A DNA stretch of 64,000 bases, from positions 3,782,001 to 3,846,000 of the forward strand of contig CAWEXD010000008.1 in assembly GCA_963812945.1 (NCBI GenBank). Reading direction: 5' to 3'. The stretch's first letter is position 1; each line of letters opens with the position of its first letter. Below, one piece after another: positions 50,631 through 58,946 of the stretch. The notes under the pieces were generated by a model, which was not told where the DNA came from, did not search any database, and saw only the letters and a list, made by a program, of their open reading frames with translations. Both the position numbers and the translations under genes were made by a program. The DNA is from DASRDR01 sp963812945 [NCBI: uncultured Candidatus Rokubacteria bacterium] (GTDB lineage Bacteria; Methylomirabilota; Methylomirabilia; Rokubacteriales).

Positions 50631-52051
50631 GACACCCGTCCTTTGAGACTGGAGGTGAGCAGCTCGGCCGCGGCCTCGCCCGAGCGCACGCAGTCCGGAA
50701 TCCCCACGCCCCGGTAGGCCGCGCCGGCGACCGCCAGGCCGGGGAGGGCCTCCAATCGGGCCTCGATGGCCGCGACCCGGTCGAGGTGCCCGACCTCGTA
50801 CTGGGGCATGGCTCGGGGGTGACGCCAGACCCGCGAGAGCACCGGAGCGCCCGCGATCCGGAGGAGCGGCGCGACGTCGTCGTGCGCGAGGCGGGCCAGC
50901 GCCTGGTCGTCCCGCTCGAGCAGATCGGCCTGGAGCGCGCCCCCGATGAAGACCCGCAGGAGGACAGACCCATCCGGGGCGCGCCCCGGGTACTTCACGC
51001 TCGAGAACGTGCAGGCGAGCGTCGCCCGCCCCTCCACCCGGGGGACCACGAAGCCGAAGCCGTCGAGCGGATGCCCGACCGCGGCCCGTGGGTACGCCAG
51101 CGCCACCGTGGCCGACGACGCGTAGGCGATCCCATCCAGCAGCCCGGCCAGCCCGGGCTCCGTGGCGCGGACGAGCGAGGCCATCCGAGGAGCCGGCCCG
51201 GCCAGGACGACACCGTCCGCCGGGACGTGGGACCCGTCCGGGAGGTGGACGCGCCAGCCCTCTCGGGCTGGCACGATGGCCGTCGCCGGCGAGCGGAGCC
51301 GCACCGTCCCGGGAGGGAGCCGTCGAGCGAGGGCGGCGACGAGCTCCTCCATGCCTTCGGCCAGCGTGACGAAGAGGCTCCAGCGGGCGCCGCTCGCCCC
51401 GGCCGCCTCCCCTGCCCGGGCCGTCCGGCGGAGCCCGAGGACGAGGCTCCGATGCTCCCGCTCGAGCGCGAGGAAGCGTGGCATCGTGGCGGCGAGCGAC
51501 AGGCGGTCGGGGTCCGCCGTGTAGATCCCGCCGACGAGCGGCTGAGCGACCCGCTCGAGCGCCTCCCGCCCGAGCCGGCGCCGGACGAAGCTCCCGAGGC
51601 TCTCGTCCCCGGCGGCGCGGCCGCGCGGCAGGATGAGGTCGAGCCCGAGCCGGAGCTTGCCGCGCCAGGAAAAGATCGGGGACCTCAGCACGGGGCCGAT
51701 CCGGGTGGGCGCCAGCAGGAGGAAGCCCTCGGGGAGGGGCTCGAGCCGCTTGCCGCGCACCACGTACGTCCGCCGAAAGCGGTCGTCCGTCCGACGGAGC
51801 CCGGGCCCGAGCCCGATGCGCTCCGCGAGGGCGAGCGCCCACGGCTTCTCGGAGATGAACGAGTCGGGTCCCCCCTCCAGCAGATAGCCGTCGGCCCGCT
51901 CCGTCCGGATCGTCCCGCCCAGCCGGTCCTCCGCCTCGAGGAGGAGGAGGTCAATGGGCCGGGCCCCCTCCCGCCCGAGCTCGACCAGGCGGTGCGCGGC
52001 CGCCAGGCCCGCGATCCCACCGCCGATCACGACGACCCGGAGTGGCGTCAC
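50627..52051 (-). CDS. hemG: protoporphyrinogen/coproporphyrinogen oxidase (FAD-dependent)
   Basis: The 474-residue product has the FAD-binding start VVVIGGGIAGLAAAHRLVE, then LLLEAEDRLGGTIRTERADGYLLEGGPDSFI, SLGSFVRRRLGREALERVAQPLVGGIYTADPDRLS, and the C-terminal GLAVAGAAYRGVGIPDCVRSG. This is the HemY/PgoX type that makes the porphyrin from the porphyrinogen using oxygen. The GTG start overlaps the stop of hemE by 4 bases. Confidence 0.93.
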   Translation of the reverse strand: MTPLRVVVIGGGIAGLAAAHRLVELGREGARPIDLLLLEAEDRLGGTIRTERADGYLLEGGPDSFISEKPWALALAERIGLGPGLRRTDDRFRRTYVVRGKRLEPLPEGFLLLAPTRIGPVLRSPIFSWRGKLRLGLDLILPRGRAAGDESLGSFVRRRLGREALERVAQPLVGGIYTADPDRLSLAATMPRFLALEREHRSLVLGLRRTARAGEAAGASGARWSLFVTLAEGMEELVAALARRLPPGTVRLRSPATAIVPAREGWRVHLPDGSHVPADGVVLAGPAPRMASLVRATEPGLAGLLDGIAYASSATVALAYPRAAVGHPLDGFGFVVPRVEGRATLACTFSSVKYPGRAPDGSVLLRVFIGGALQADLLERDDQALARLAHDDVAPLLRIAGAPVLSRVWRHPRAMPQYEVGHLDRVAAIEARLEALPGLAVAGAAYRGVGIPDCVRSGEAAAELLTSSLKGRVS

Positions 52052-53151
52052 GCGCCGCTCACCGCCCGCTGGGACAGCTCGTGGACCGCGTCGACGAGCG
52101 CCCGGACGTGGTCGACCGGAGTCCCGGGCAGGACGCCGTGGCCGAGGTTGAAGATGTGGCCCGGCCGGCCCTCGGCCTGCGCCAGGATCGCCGCGGCGCG
52201 CCGCCGGATCTCGGCGGGGGACGCGAAGAGCGCCGCCGGGTCGAGGTTCCCCTGGATGGAGACCTCGTGACCGATCCGCCGCCAGGCCTCGCCCAGCTCG
52301 ATCCGCCAGTCGACGCCGATCACGTCGCCGCCCGCCTCGCGGAACGCCTCGAGGATCCCCGCCGTCGCGGTCCCGAAGTGGATGAGGGGCACGCCGGGCG
52401 TGAGCGACCGCGCGATGGCGCGCGTGTAGGGCAGGACGAACGTCCGGTAGTCGTCGGGCCCGAGCGCGCCCACCCACGAGTCGAAGAGCTGGACGGCCTG
52501 GGCGCCGGCGGCGATCTGGAGGTTCAGGTACCGCGCGGTGGTCCGGGCGAGGAGGGAGAGAAGCGCGTGCCACGCGCCCGGGTCCCCGTACATGAGCCGC
52601 TTCGTCTGGAGGTAGTCGCGCGAGGCCCCGCCCTCCACCAGATAGGAGGCGACGGTGAAGGGCGCCCCGGCGAAGCCGATCAGCGGCACCCGCTCGGAGA
52701 GCGCCGCCCGCGCCCGGCGCACCGTCTCGAACACGAACGGAACGGTCTCCGCGGGGTCACGCTCGACCAGCCGCTCGACGTCGGCCGCCGCGCGCACGGG
52801 GCGGTGGATGGTCGGGCCCTCGCCGCGCGTGAACTCGAGGCCGACCCCCAGCGGCTCCACCAGGAGGAGGATGTCGGCGAAGAGGATGGCGGCGTCGACG
52901 CCGAGCTTCTCCACCGGGAGCGTCGTCACCTCGGCGGCGATGTCCGGGGTCCGGCACAGCTCGAGGAAGCCGAGCCGCGCCCGGATCGCGCGGTACTCGG
53001 GCAGGAAGCGGCCCGCCTGGCGCATGAGCCACACCGGCGTGAACGACGTCGGATGCCGGCGGCAGGCGGCGAGGAACGCGTGCACGGCTGGGACTGGCCT
53101 CCCCCCGGAGCCGGCCCGTCGGAGTGCCGAATTCGGGAACGCGGTGGGCAT
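52048..53151 (-). CDS. hemE: uroporphyrinogen decarboxylase
   Basis: The 367-residue product has the HemE signatures PVWLMRQAGRFLPEYRAIR, AAILFADILLLVEPLG, IGFAGAPFTVASYLVEGG, and FNLGHGVLPGTPVDHVRALVDAVH. It removes four carboxyl groups from uroporphyrinogen III in the cytoplasm. It heads a hemE-hemG-exported protein operon. There is no Shine-Dalgarno before ATG 53151, but a minus-strand TATCAT (53171-53166) gives a leader of only about 8 bases. Confidence 0.96.
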   Translation of the reverse strand: MPTAFPNSALRRAGSGGRPVPAVHAFLAACRRHPTSFTPVWLMRQAGRFLPEYRAIRARLGFLELCRTPDIAAEVTTLPVEKLGVDAAILFADILLLVEPLGVGLEFTRGEGPTIHRPVRAAADVERLVERDPAETVPFVFETVRRARAALSERVPLIGFAGAPFTVASYLVEGGASRDYLQTKRLMYGDPGAWHALLSLLARTTARYLNLQIAAGAQAVQLFDSWVGALGPDDYRTFVLPYTRAIARSLTPGVPLIHFGTATAGILEAFREAGGDVIGVDWRIELGEAWRRIGHEVSIQGNLDPAALFASPAEIRRRAAAILAQAEGRPGHIFNLGHGVLPGTPVDHVRALVDAVHELSQRAVSGA

Positions 53152-53165
53152 CGGGCGGCACCGTC

Positions 53166-53175
53166 ATGATAGCAT
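53166..53175. promoter_or_regulatory. overlapping divergent -10 elements between hemE and the CBS gene
   Basis: TATCAT on the minus strand (53171-53166) serves hemE and TAGCAT on the plus strand (53170-53175) serves the CBS-domain gene. They share two bases, and the start codons are 15 and 11 bases away. Transcription in one direction should block the other. Confidence 0.5.
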
Positions 53176-53185
53176 CGCCGTCGGG

Positions 53186-53809
53186 ATGACCCCGGCGCCC
53201 GTCGCCAGCTGGATGTCGAGCCCCGTCCACATCGTCGCCCCCGGGACCCTCGCCGCCGACGCCGTCACGCTGCTCCGGCGATTCGTGATCCGCCACCTGC
53301 CGGTGACGGAGGGCGACCGCGTGGTCGGGGTGGTCACCGACCGCGATCTCCGCGGCGTGGCGGCCGACGCGCCCGTCCGGACCATCATGAGCCGCCCGGT
53401 GACCGTCGTGGCCCCGCGGACCGGCATCGACCGCGCCGCGCGCCTTCTGTTCGAGGGGCGCATCGGCTGCCTCCCCGTCGTCGAGGACGGGCGCCTCGTC
53501 GGCATCCTCACGCAGACGGACGCGGTCGCCGCCCTGGTCTCGATCGTGCGGCTCCAGGTCGGCGGCCGGCATGCCGAGGTGGCGGTGGCGTTCCGCCCCG
53601 ACGCGATGGCCCTCGCCTACAACGCGCTCCGCGGGTGCGGGCCGGAGGTCGCGCGGCTCGTCGGCGCGGCGCGCGAGCCGCTTCACCCGGCCGAGGCCCC
53701 GGTGCGGGTGCGTCTCCAGATCGAGACTCGCGAGATGCCCCGCGTGCTCGACGCGCTCCGCGCGGCCGGGCTCGCGGTGGTCGGAGGTCCCGTTGAGGAC
53801 CGAGGCTGA
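53186..53809 (+). CDS. CBS-domain protein
   Basis: The 207-residue protein starts with a CBS pair: MSSPVHIVAPGTLAADAVTLLRRFVIRHLPVTEGDRVVGVVTDRDLR, and IMSRPVTVVAPRTGIDRAARLLFEGRIGCLPVVEDGRLVGILTQTD. A C-terminal region of about 75 residues (LQVGGRHAEVAVAFRPDAMALAY, then LQIETREMPRVLDALRAAGLAVVGG) resembles a small ACT-like ligand-binding fold. It probably binds an adenosine nucleotide. It overlaps the next small gene by 17 bases. Confidence 0.82.
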   Translation: MTPAPVASWMSSPVHIVAPGTLAADAVTLLRRFVIRHLPVTEGDRVVGVVTDRDLRGVAADAPVRTIMSRPVTVVAPRTGIDRAARLLFEGRIGCLPVVEDGRLVGILTQTDAVAALVSIVRLQVGGRHAEVAVAFRPDAMALAYNALRGCGPEVARLVGAAREPLHPAEAPVRVRLQIETREMPRVLDALRAAGLAVVGGPVEDRG

Positions 53810-53966
53810 GCGCGCGCTCACGGGCGAGGTCGCCAGCCTGGCGGCCGCCGTCGAGCGGGCGGCGGTCGACCTCGCGCTCGCGGAGGAGCCGGCCGGGTTC
53901 CAGGCCGCGCTCGAGGCGGGCGCGCCGCCCGAGCCGCCGGCCGCCCCGGCGAGCCCCCCGTCGTGA
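53793..53966 (+). CDS. 57-residue helical protein between CBS and amidase genes
   Basis: A small frame begins at TTG 53793 with GGAGG 5 bases upstream. It ends in a GTGA overlap with the amidase start. The product has two short helices (RTEAERALTGEVASLAAAVERAAVDLALAEEP and AGFQAALEAGA) and a Pro/Ala tail. Size, helical nature and position just ahead of an amidase match the small GatC/AtzG-type partners of amidases, but no sequence motif proves this. Confidence 0.55.
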   Translation: MRTEAERALTGEVASLAAAVERAAVDLALAEEPAGFQAALEAGAPPEPPAAPASPPS

Positions 53967-55378
53967 CCGGCGAGCCCCTCGCGGCGCTGGCCGCCCGGAT
54001 CCGGGCGCGCGAGATCTCGCCGGTCGACGCGACCGAGGACTGTCTGGCCCGCATCGAGACGCTCGGGCCGCGGCTCCACGCTTTCCTCCACGTCGACGCC
54101 GACGCCGCGCTCCGAACGGCCCGGGTCCGCGAGGCGGAAGCCAAGGCGGGGCGCTCTCGCGGTCCGCTCCACGGCGTGCCGCTCGCCCACAAGGACCTCT
54201 TCGCCTGGGGCGGGCGCGCCGCGTCCTGTGGCACGGCCGTCCCCGAGTATTTCCGGGCCGAGCGCGACGCGACGGCCCTCACGCGGCTCGAGGCGGCCGG
54301 GGCGATCACGCTCGGGCGGTTGAACCTCTCCGAGCTGGCGCTCGGGCCCTTCGGGGACAACGCCCACCACGGCGATGCCGAGACACCCTGGCGCGCCGGC
54401 CACGCGGCCGGCGGGTCGTCGAGCGGCTCGGGCAGCGCCGTGGCCGCCGGGCTCGCCTACGGGGCGCTCGGCACCGACACCGGCGGCTCGATCCGGCTCC
54501 CCGCCGCGTGCTGCGGCGTCGTGGGCCTCAAGCCCACGTATGGACGCGTGAGCCGGACGGGCGCGATGCCGCTCTCGTGGTCGCTCGACCACGTGGGGCC
54601 GCTCGCGCGGACGGTGCGGGATGTGGCGATCCTCCTCGGCGTGATCGCGGGCGCGGACGCGGCCGACGCGACGGCGAGCCGCCGCGCGGTCCCGGACTAC
54701 GTCGCGGGCCTCGACCGGCCGATCGCGGGGCTCCGCGTCGGCGTGCCCGACCGCTTCTACTGGGACGACCTCGACGGAGACGTCCTGGCGGCCGTCCGGA
54801 CGGCGATCGACGGGCTCCGCGGGCTCGGCGCCGAGGTGACCGAGTGCGCCCTGCCCGATCCCGCGCTCCTCAACGACCTCGCGAACGTGATCGCGCGCTG
54901 CGAGAGCGCCGCCGTGCACGCCCGCATGGTCCGCGAGTCACCCCACGCGCTCCAGCCCGCCGTCCGGGCGCGGCTCGAGATCGGCTTCCACGTGAGCGCC
55001 CACGACTACCTCCAGGCGGCGCGCCTCCGGGCCCGCGCCACGCGCGCGTTCGTGGACGAGGTGTTCCAGAAGGTCGACGTCCTGGCCGCGCCCACGATCC
55101 CCGAGCCCGCGCCGGCCCTGGCCGCGGTGAAGGCGGGGTCGCCCGACGAGATCGTCCGCCGCATGGGACGCTTCTCGCGCCTGACCCGACCGTGGAACGC
55201 GCTCGGCGTGCCGGCGCTCAGCGTCCCGTGCGGCTTCGCGGCCGACGGCCGGCCGGTGGGCCTCCAGCTGATCGGGCGGCCCTTCGACGAGGCGACGCTC
55301 CTCCGCGCCGGCCACGCCTACGAGCAGGCGGCCGGCTGGTGGCGGCGGCGCCCCCCGCTCGGCCCGCCGTCCAGATAG
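53963..55378 (+). CDS. amidase (amidase-signature family)
   Basis: The 471-residue product has the Ser-cisSer-Lys site: the lysine in VPLAHKDLFAWGG, the cis-serine in GGSSSGSGSAVAAG, and the nucleophile in GTDTGGSIRLPAACCG. The late segment NALGVPALSVPCGFAADGRPVGLQLIG is also typical. It hydrolyses an amide; it looks more like a general or AtzE-type amidase than tRNA amidotransferase GatA. Its GTG overlaps the 57-residue gene, a likely partner. Confidence 0.92.
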   Translation: MTGEPLAALAARIRAREISPVDATEDCLARIETLGPRLHAFLHVDADAALRTARVREAEAKAGRSRGPLHGVPLAHKDLFAWGGRAASCGTAVPEYFRAERDATALTRLEAAGAITLGRLNLSELALGPFGDNAHHGDAETPWRAGHAAGGSSSGSGSAVAAGLAYGALGTDTGGSIRLPAACCGVVGLKPTYGRVSRTGAMPLSWSLDHVGPLARTVRDVAILLGVIAGADAADATASRRAVPDYVAGLDRPIAGLRVGVPDRFYWDDLDGDVLAAVRTAIDGLRGLGAEVTECALPDPALLNDLANVIARCESAAVHARMVRESPHALQPAVRARLEIGFHVSAHDYLQAARLRARATRAFVDEVFQKVDVLAAPTIPEPAPALAAVKAGSPDEIVRRMGRFSRLTRPWNALGVPALSVPCGFAADGRPVGLQLIGRPFDEATLLRAGHAYEQAAGWWRRRPPLGPPSR

Positions 55379-55403
55379 TTCGGGCCGTCACGCCTTCGCG
55401 GCG

Positions 55404-55667
55404 TCAGTCTCGGTACACGTCGCGACGGTGCCCGATCCTCACGACCTCGACGATGCGTTGTTCGTCATCGACCGCGTAAACTACCCGGTAGTCCCCTTGA
55501 CGAATGCGGCAGCGGTCCTCGCCTGAAAGTTTCTCGCTGCCCGGTGGACGGGGATCGTCCGCCAACCTTCGGATCCGCGTCACCACGCGACCCAGATCAG
55601 GCGGCGGGACCGCACGGAGCTCACGCTCGGCCGATCGCTTGATGCGGACGCTATAGGAGCCCGTCAC
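55404..55667 (-). CDS. RelE/ParE-family toxin
   Basis: The 87-residue product starts at GTG 55667 and has the RelE pattern: YSVRIKRSAERELRAVP, a helical pair, then the strand-rich CRIRQGDYRVVYAVDDEQRIVEVVRIGHRRDVYRD with the basic C-terminus needed for activity in ribosome-dependent RNases. It overlaps the antitoxin gene by 17 bases, the normal order for RelBE-type pairs. Confidence 0.88.
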   Translation of the reverse strand: MTGSYSVRIKRSAERELRAVPPPDLGRVVTRIRRLADDPRPPGSEKLSGEDRCRIRQGDYRVVYAVDDEQRIVEVVRIGHRRDVYRD

Positions 55668-55881
55668 GTTTGAGGTCCTCGAGAACCCGCTCGAACGGAC
55701 GGCTGGGCTCCTTGCGGCGCTTCTCGAATGCCTCGAGGTCGAGGGCATCCTCCCGAAGGGCGGCCGTCACGGCCGCGTTGACCAGCTCGGACAGCGAGCG
55801 GTCGCTGGTCGCCGCCTTGATCTTCAGGGCCCGGTACACCCTCGGCTGGAAGTAGATCGTGGTGCGCGTCTCCCCGGCCAT
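55651..55881 (-). CDS. ribbon-helix-helix antitoxin
   Basis: The 76-residue product has an N-terminal RHH fold (TRTTIYFQPRVYRALKIKAATSDRSLSELVNAAVTAAL) followed by a charged C-terminus (LEAFEKRRKEPSRPFERVLEDLKRDGLL) that would wrap the toxin. ATG 55881 has AGGAGG 5 bases upstream. It should neutralise the toxin and repress its own promoter. Confidence 0.88.
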   Translation of the reverse strand: MAGETRTTIYFQPRVYRALKIKAATSDRSLSELVNAAVTAALREDALDLEAFEKRRKEPSRPFERVLEDLKRDGLL

Positions 55882-55893
55882 CTCAGCCTCCTG

Positions 55894-55923
55894 GATGCCA
55901 TGACATCAAGACATCTTAGCATC
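55894..55923. promoter_or_regulatory. toxin-antitoxin promoter and operator
   Basis: The 30-base block has outer inverted arms (GATGC at 55894-55898 and GCATC at 55919-55923) and two GACATC direct repeats (55902 and 55910), with a TAAGAT -10 box inside it on the minus strand (55918-55913). This is the expected layout for an RHH autoregulatory site. It touches the stop codon of the adenosine-deaminase gene. Confidence 0.55.
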
Positions 55924-56939
55924 TAGACGGTCCGGAGGCCGGCCCAGCCGGCGCGCACGCGCGCCAGCAGTGCGTCCCGCGGGGCCGCGTCGAGGAACGC
56001 CGCCGCGGCCGCGTGCTCGGCCAGGACGGCCAGCTCGCCGGGCGTGAAGCCGAGCGTCGTCAGGCAGAGCTGGTACTCGTCGAGCACGCTCGCGCCGAAG
56101 AAGGTCGGGTCGTCCGAGTTCACCGTCACGGGGACGCCCGCGTCGTAGAGCCGCCGGAGCGGGTGCTGGGCGAGGCTCGGGACCGCGCCGGTCCGCACGT
56201 TCGACGTGGGGCAGACGGCGAGCGGCACTCGGTCGCGGGCGAGGCGCGCCACCAGCGCCGGGTCTTCGACCGCGCGGATCCCGTGATCCACCCGCTCGAC
56301 GCCGAGGCGGTCGAGCGCCTCGCGGACGGAGGCCGGGCCGGCCACCTCCCCGGCGTGGGCCGTCCGGTGGAACCCGCGCCGCGCGGCCTCCGCGTAGACG
56401 TCGGCGAAGGGCCCCGGGGGAAACTCGACCTCGCTTCCCCCGAGCCCCACCGCGACGACCCCTTGGCCCCGGTACGGGGTGATCTGGTCGAGCCGGCGCG
56501 CGGCCGTCGCCGGACCGTGGTTGCGGATCAGGTCGACGACCAGGCCCGCGGTGATGCCGTGGGCACGCGTGGCGCGGTCCATCCCGCGCAGCACCGCCTC
56601 GACGATACCCGCCGGCTCGAGCCCGTGCGCCTTCTCGTAGTCCCCCGGTGAGATCGACGGCTCGACGTGGACCACGCCGAGCTCGGCCAGTCCCCGCAGC
56701 ACCGACTCGGCCAGCGACTCGAAGTCGTCGTACCGGTCGAGGAAGCCGCACTTCCAGACCCAGCGCTCGATGAACTCGTCGAACGTCCGGAAGGCAAGGC
56801 GGGCGCGGAGGTCCTCCAGCGTCGTGACCTCCCCCACCGGGCGCCGGCGGGTCCGCTCGAGGAGCCACGCATGCGACATCGCCCCGTCGAGGTGGAGGTG
56901 GAGCTCGACCTTGGGCGCGCGCCGCAGCGCGTCGAGCAC
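55923..56939 (-). CDS. add: adenosine deaminase-family protein
   Basis: The product has 338 residues from GTG 56939. PKVELHLHLDGAM gives the HxH zinc pair, then RTAHAGEV (catalytic Glu), RVDHGIRAVED (His) and VTVNSDDPTFFG (Asp-Asp). It deaminates adenosine or a related purine nucleoside. The native-looking N-terminus VLDALRRAPKVELHLHL begins at GTG 56939, 4 bases inside the end of the palindromic element at 56943; the frame stays open through the element but reaches no convincing earlier start. Loss of a normal ribosome-binding site by insertion is possible. Confidence 0.88.
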   Translation of the reverse strand: MLDALRRAPKVELHLHLDGAMSHAWLLERTRRRPVGEVTTLEDLRARLAFRTFDEFIERWVWKCGFLDRYDDFESLAESVLRGLAELGVVHVEPSISPGDYEKAHGLEPAGIVEAVLRGMDRATRAHGITAGLVVDLIRNHGPATAARRLDQITPYRGQGVVAVGLGGSEVEFPPGPFADVYAEAARRGFHRTAHAGEVAGPASVREALDRLGVERVDHGIRAVEDPALVARLARDRVPLAVCPTSNVRTGAVPSLAQHPLRRLYDAGVPVTVNSDDPTFFGASVLDEYQLCLTTLGFTPGELAVLAEHAAAAAFLDAAPRDALLARVRAGWAGLRTV

Positions 56940-56942
56940 CTC

Positions 56943-57034
56943 GGGGTCAGACTTGGACTTCGGGACAATTCGCGACGATCTGCCACGCGACGGGAGCGCC
57001 GCATCGAATTGTCCGGAGGTCAAAGTCTGACCCC
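56943..57034. mobile_element. 92-bp MITE/REPIN-like palindromic element
   Basis: Terminal inverted repeats of 30 bases (56943-56972 and 57005-57034) match at 27 of 30 positions and begin GGGGTCAGAC; a 32-base GC-rich core separates them. The element occupies nearly the whole gap between the adenosine-deaminase start and the CocE-gene stop. There is no coding capacity, so it would be moved in trans. No second copy was noticed in the window. Confidence 0.6.
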
Positions 57035-57037
57035 GCG

Positions 57038-58798
57038 TCACACGATGGGCAGGACGATGTGGCTCGGGTGCTGCGCGTCGTGGTAGACGGTCTGGGTCGC
57101 ACGCGCGAGGTCCGCGTCCGTCCCGAACGGGCGGCCCGTGTTCGGGTTGCGGTCGAACTGGGGGAAGTTCGACGAGGCAATCTCGACCCGGATCCGGTGG
57201 CCCCGCCGGAACAGGTTCGACGAGGACCAGCAGTCGATCTCGAACCGGTACGGGCGGCCCGGCTCGAGGGGGCGCGGGCGCTCGAAGGAGTCGCGGTAGC
57301 GGGCCCGCAGGATCCCCTGCGCCACGTTCATCGCGTACCCCGACGGGAAGACATCGACGAGCTTCGCGGTGAAATCGGTGTCCGGCGCGGACGACGCCGC
57401 CCACAGCACGACCTTGATGGGACCGGTGACCTCGACGTCCGCCTCGAGCGGGGGCGTCGAGTAGACGAGGATGTCCGGCCGCCACTCGGCAGGCCGCTGG
57501 TCGCGCGGCCCCATGCTGATCGGCGTGATGTCCTCGCCGCAGCAGGTGCTCCCGCCGAGCGTCGGCACCGGGTCGGCCGGGTCGTAGACGTACCGGTCCG
57601 GCGGCTCCGCGCCCGGCTCCCGCCGGTCGAGCGTGCCGTCGCCCCAGAGCGTGGCGGCGCGGCCGCCCGAGTGGAAGTAGTGGGCGACGTAGCGCGTGCC
57701 GGGGATCGGCCAGTCGGCCGCCGTCCGCCACCGGTTGGCGCCCATGACGAAGACTTTCACCGGCGGCTCCGCCATGATCCCGTCATCGACGCCGCGGAGC
57801 CAGTAGTCGAACCAGCGGAGCTCCTCCCGCCGGAGATCGACGAGGCTCTCGGGGCCGAAGTCGATGTCGCCCGTCCGGCTCTCCGTCCCCCGCTCGCCGA
57901 GGGAGTGGATCCACGGGCCGATCAGGACCTTCTGGCGCCGCGCGCGCTCGGACCCGCCCTGGGCCCGCACGCCCATGAGGTTGTTCAGGGTGCCCTGCAG
58001 GAACACGTCGTACCACCCGCCGAACCCGTACGCCGGCACGTCGATCCGTGCGTAGTCCTTCTCGACGTTGCCCAGCCGCTCCCAGTAGGGCCCGTAGTCC
58101 GGGTGCCGGATCCACTCCCGGTAGAACTCCGTGACGCGCCCGGCGCGCTCGTCGCCCGTGAGGAGCGGGAGATGCCAGAAGAGCGTCGAGTAGTGCTGCT
58201 CCGGCGGCATCCAGAGGTGCTGGACCTGGTTCGTCCGGGTGTGCATCTGCACCGCGCCCCAGCGGAGGTTGAACCCGAGCTGGAACGCGCCGCCGGTGTA
58301 CACCCAGTTGTGATAGAGGTTCGAGAAGCCGACGCGCGGCGCCATCGCCGCCAGGTGCCGGTTCCTGAGCGGCGCGGCCAGCCACTGGGTGAGCGCGAGG
58401 TACGAGTCGCCGCTGGTGCCGACCTTCCCGGTCGACCAGGGCTGGGTCCCGCACCACTCCTGCGCGTCGTGGCCGTCCTGGGCCTCGTGGACGAACGGCG
58501 CCCATTCCCCGTCCGAGTCGAAGCGCCCGCGCACGTCCTGGATCGCGACGGCATAGCCGCGCTGGGCGAAGTAGACCCCGTCCTGCACCTGGTACTCGGC
58601 GTTGTTGCTGTAGGGGGTGCGGATCAGGATCACCGGAAAGGGACCAGGCCCGTCCGGTAAGTACACGTCGGTGGAGAGCTTCACCCCGTCTCGCATCGGG
58701 ACCCCGATGCCGAGGAGCGTGCGGACGCGGTGGAGCGGGCCCGCGGTGCCAGCGGTGCCAATGGCGCCAACAGTGGTCGTCGTCACGGACGGGGTCAT
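57038..58798 (-). CDS. CocE/NonD-family hydrolase
   Basis: The 586-residue product has an alpha/beta-hydrolase N-terminal domain (KLSTDVYLPDGPGPFPVILIRTPY, then RGYAVAIQDVRGRFDSDGEW) and the nucleophile serine in GKVGTSGDSYLALTQW, where the usual last glycine of GxSYxG is alanine. The C-terminal jelly-roll (WRPDILVYSTPPLEADVEVTGP) is typical of cocaine esterase and X-prolyl dipeptidases. It would hydrolyse an ester or amide. A TTGTTC-N17-TAGATT promoter lies upstream, and GGGAG precedes the ATG. Its stop lies 3 bases from the palindromic element. Confidence 0.88.
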   Translation of the reverse strand: MTPSVTTTTVGAIGTAGTAGPLHRVRTLLGIGVPMRDGVKLSTDVYLPDGPGPFPVILIRTPYSNNAEYQVQDGVYFAQRGYAVAIQDVRGRFDSDGEWAPFVHEAQDGHDAQEWCGTQPWSTGKVGTSGDSYLALTQWLAAPLRNRHLAAMAPRVGFSNLYHNWVYTGGAFQLGFNLRWGAVQMHTRTNQVQHLWMPPEQHYSTLFWHLPLLTGDERAGRVTEFYREWIRHPDYGPYWERLGNVEKDYARIDVPAYGFGGWYDVFLQGTLNNLMGVRAQGGSERARRQKVLIGPWIHSLGERGTESRTGDIDFGPESLVDLRREELRWFDYWLRGVDDGIMAEPPVKVFVMGANRWRTAADWPIPGTRYVAHYFHSGGRAATLWGDGTLDRREPGAEPPDRYVYDPADPVPTLGGSTCCGEDITPISMGPRDQRPAEWRPDILVYSTPPLEADVEVTGPIKVVLWAASSAPDTDFTAKLVDVFPSGYAMNVAQGILRARYRDSFERPRPLEPGRPYRFEIDCWSSSNLFRRGHRIRVEIASSNFPQFDRNPNTGRPFGTDADLARATQTVYHDAQHPSHIVLPIV

Positions 58799-58849
58799 GG
58801 CGTCTCCCGGATCGGGTGAGTGGCGCGAGGCGGACTCAAGGCGCCGGGG

Positions 58850-58878
58850 AATCTAGCACGGGCTCCGGGACGGAACAA
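58850..58878 (-). promoter_or_regulatory. promoter of the CocE-family gene (TTGTTC-N17-TAGATT)
   Basis: The minus-strand -35 box TTGTTC (58878-58873) and -10 box TAGATT (58855-58850) are 17 bases apart, giving a leader of about 45 bases. The -10 box is identical to the one used by the histidine-kinase gene. Confidence 0.5.
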
Positions 58879-58946
58879 GGCGAGCGCGACACTCGGGGCG
58901 CTGGACACCACCTTACAGTCCCTCGGTGTATCCCGGGGGGAGGCAG

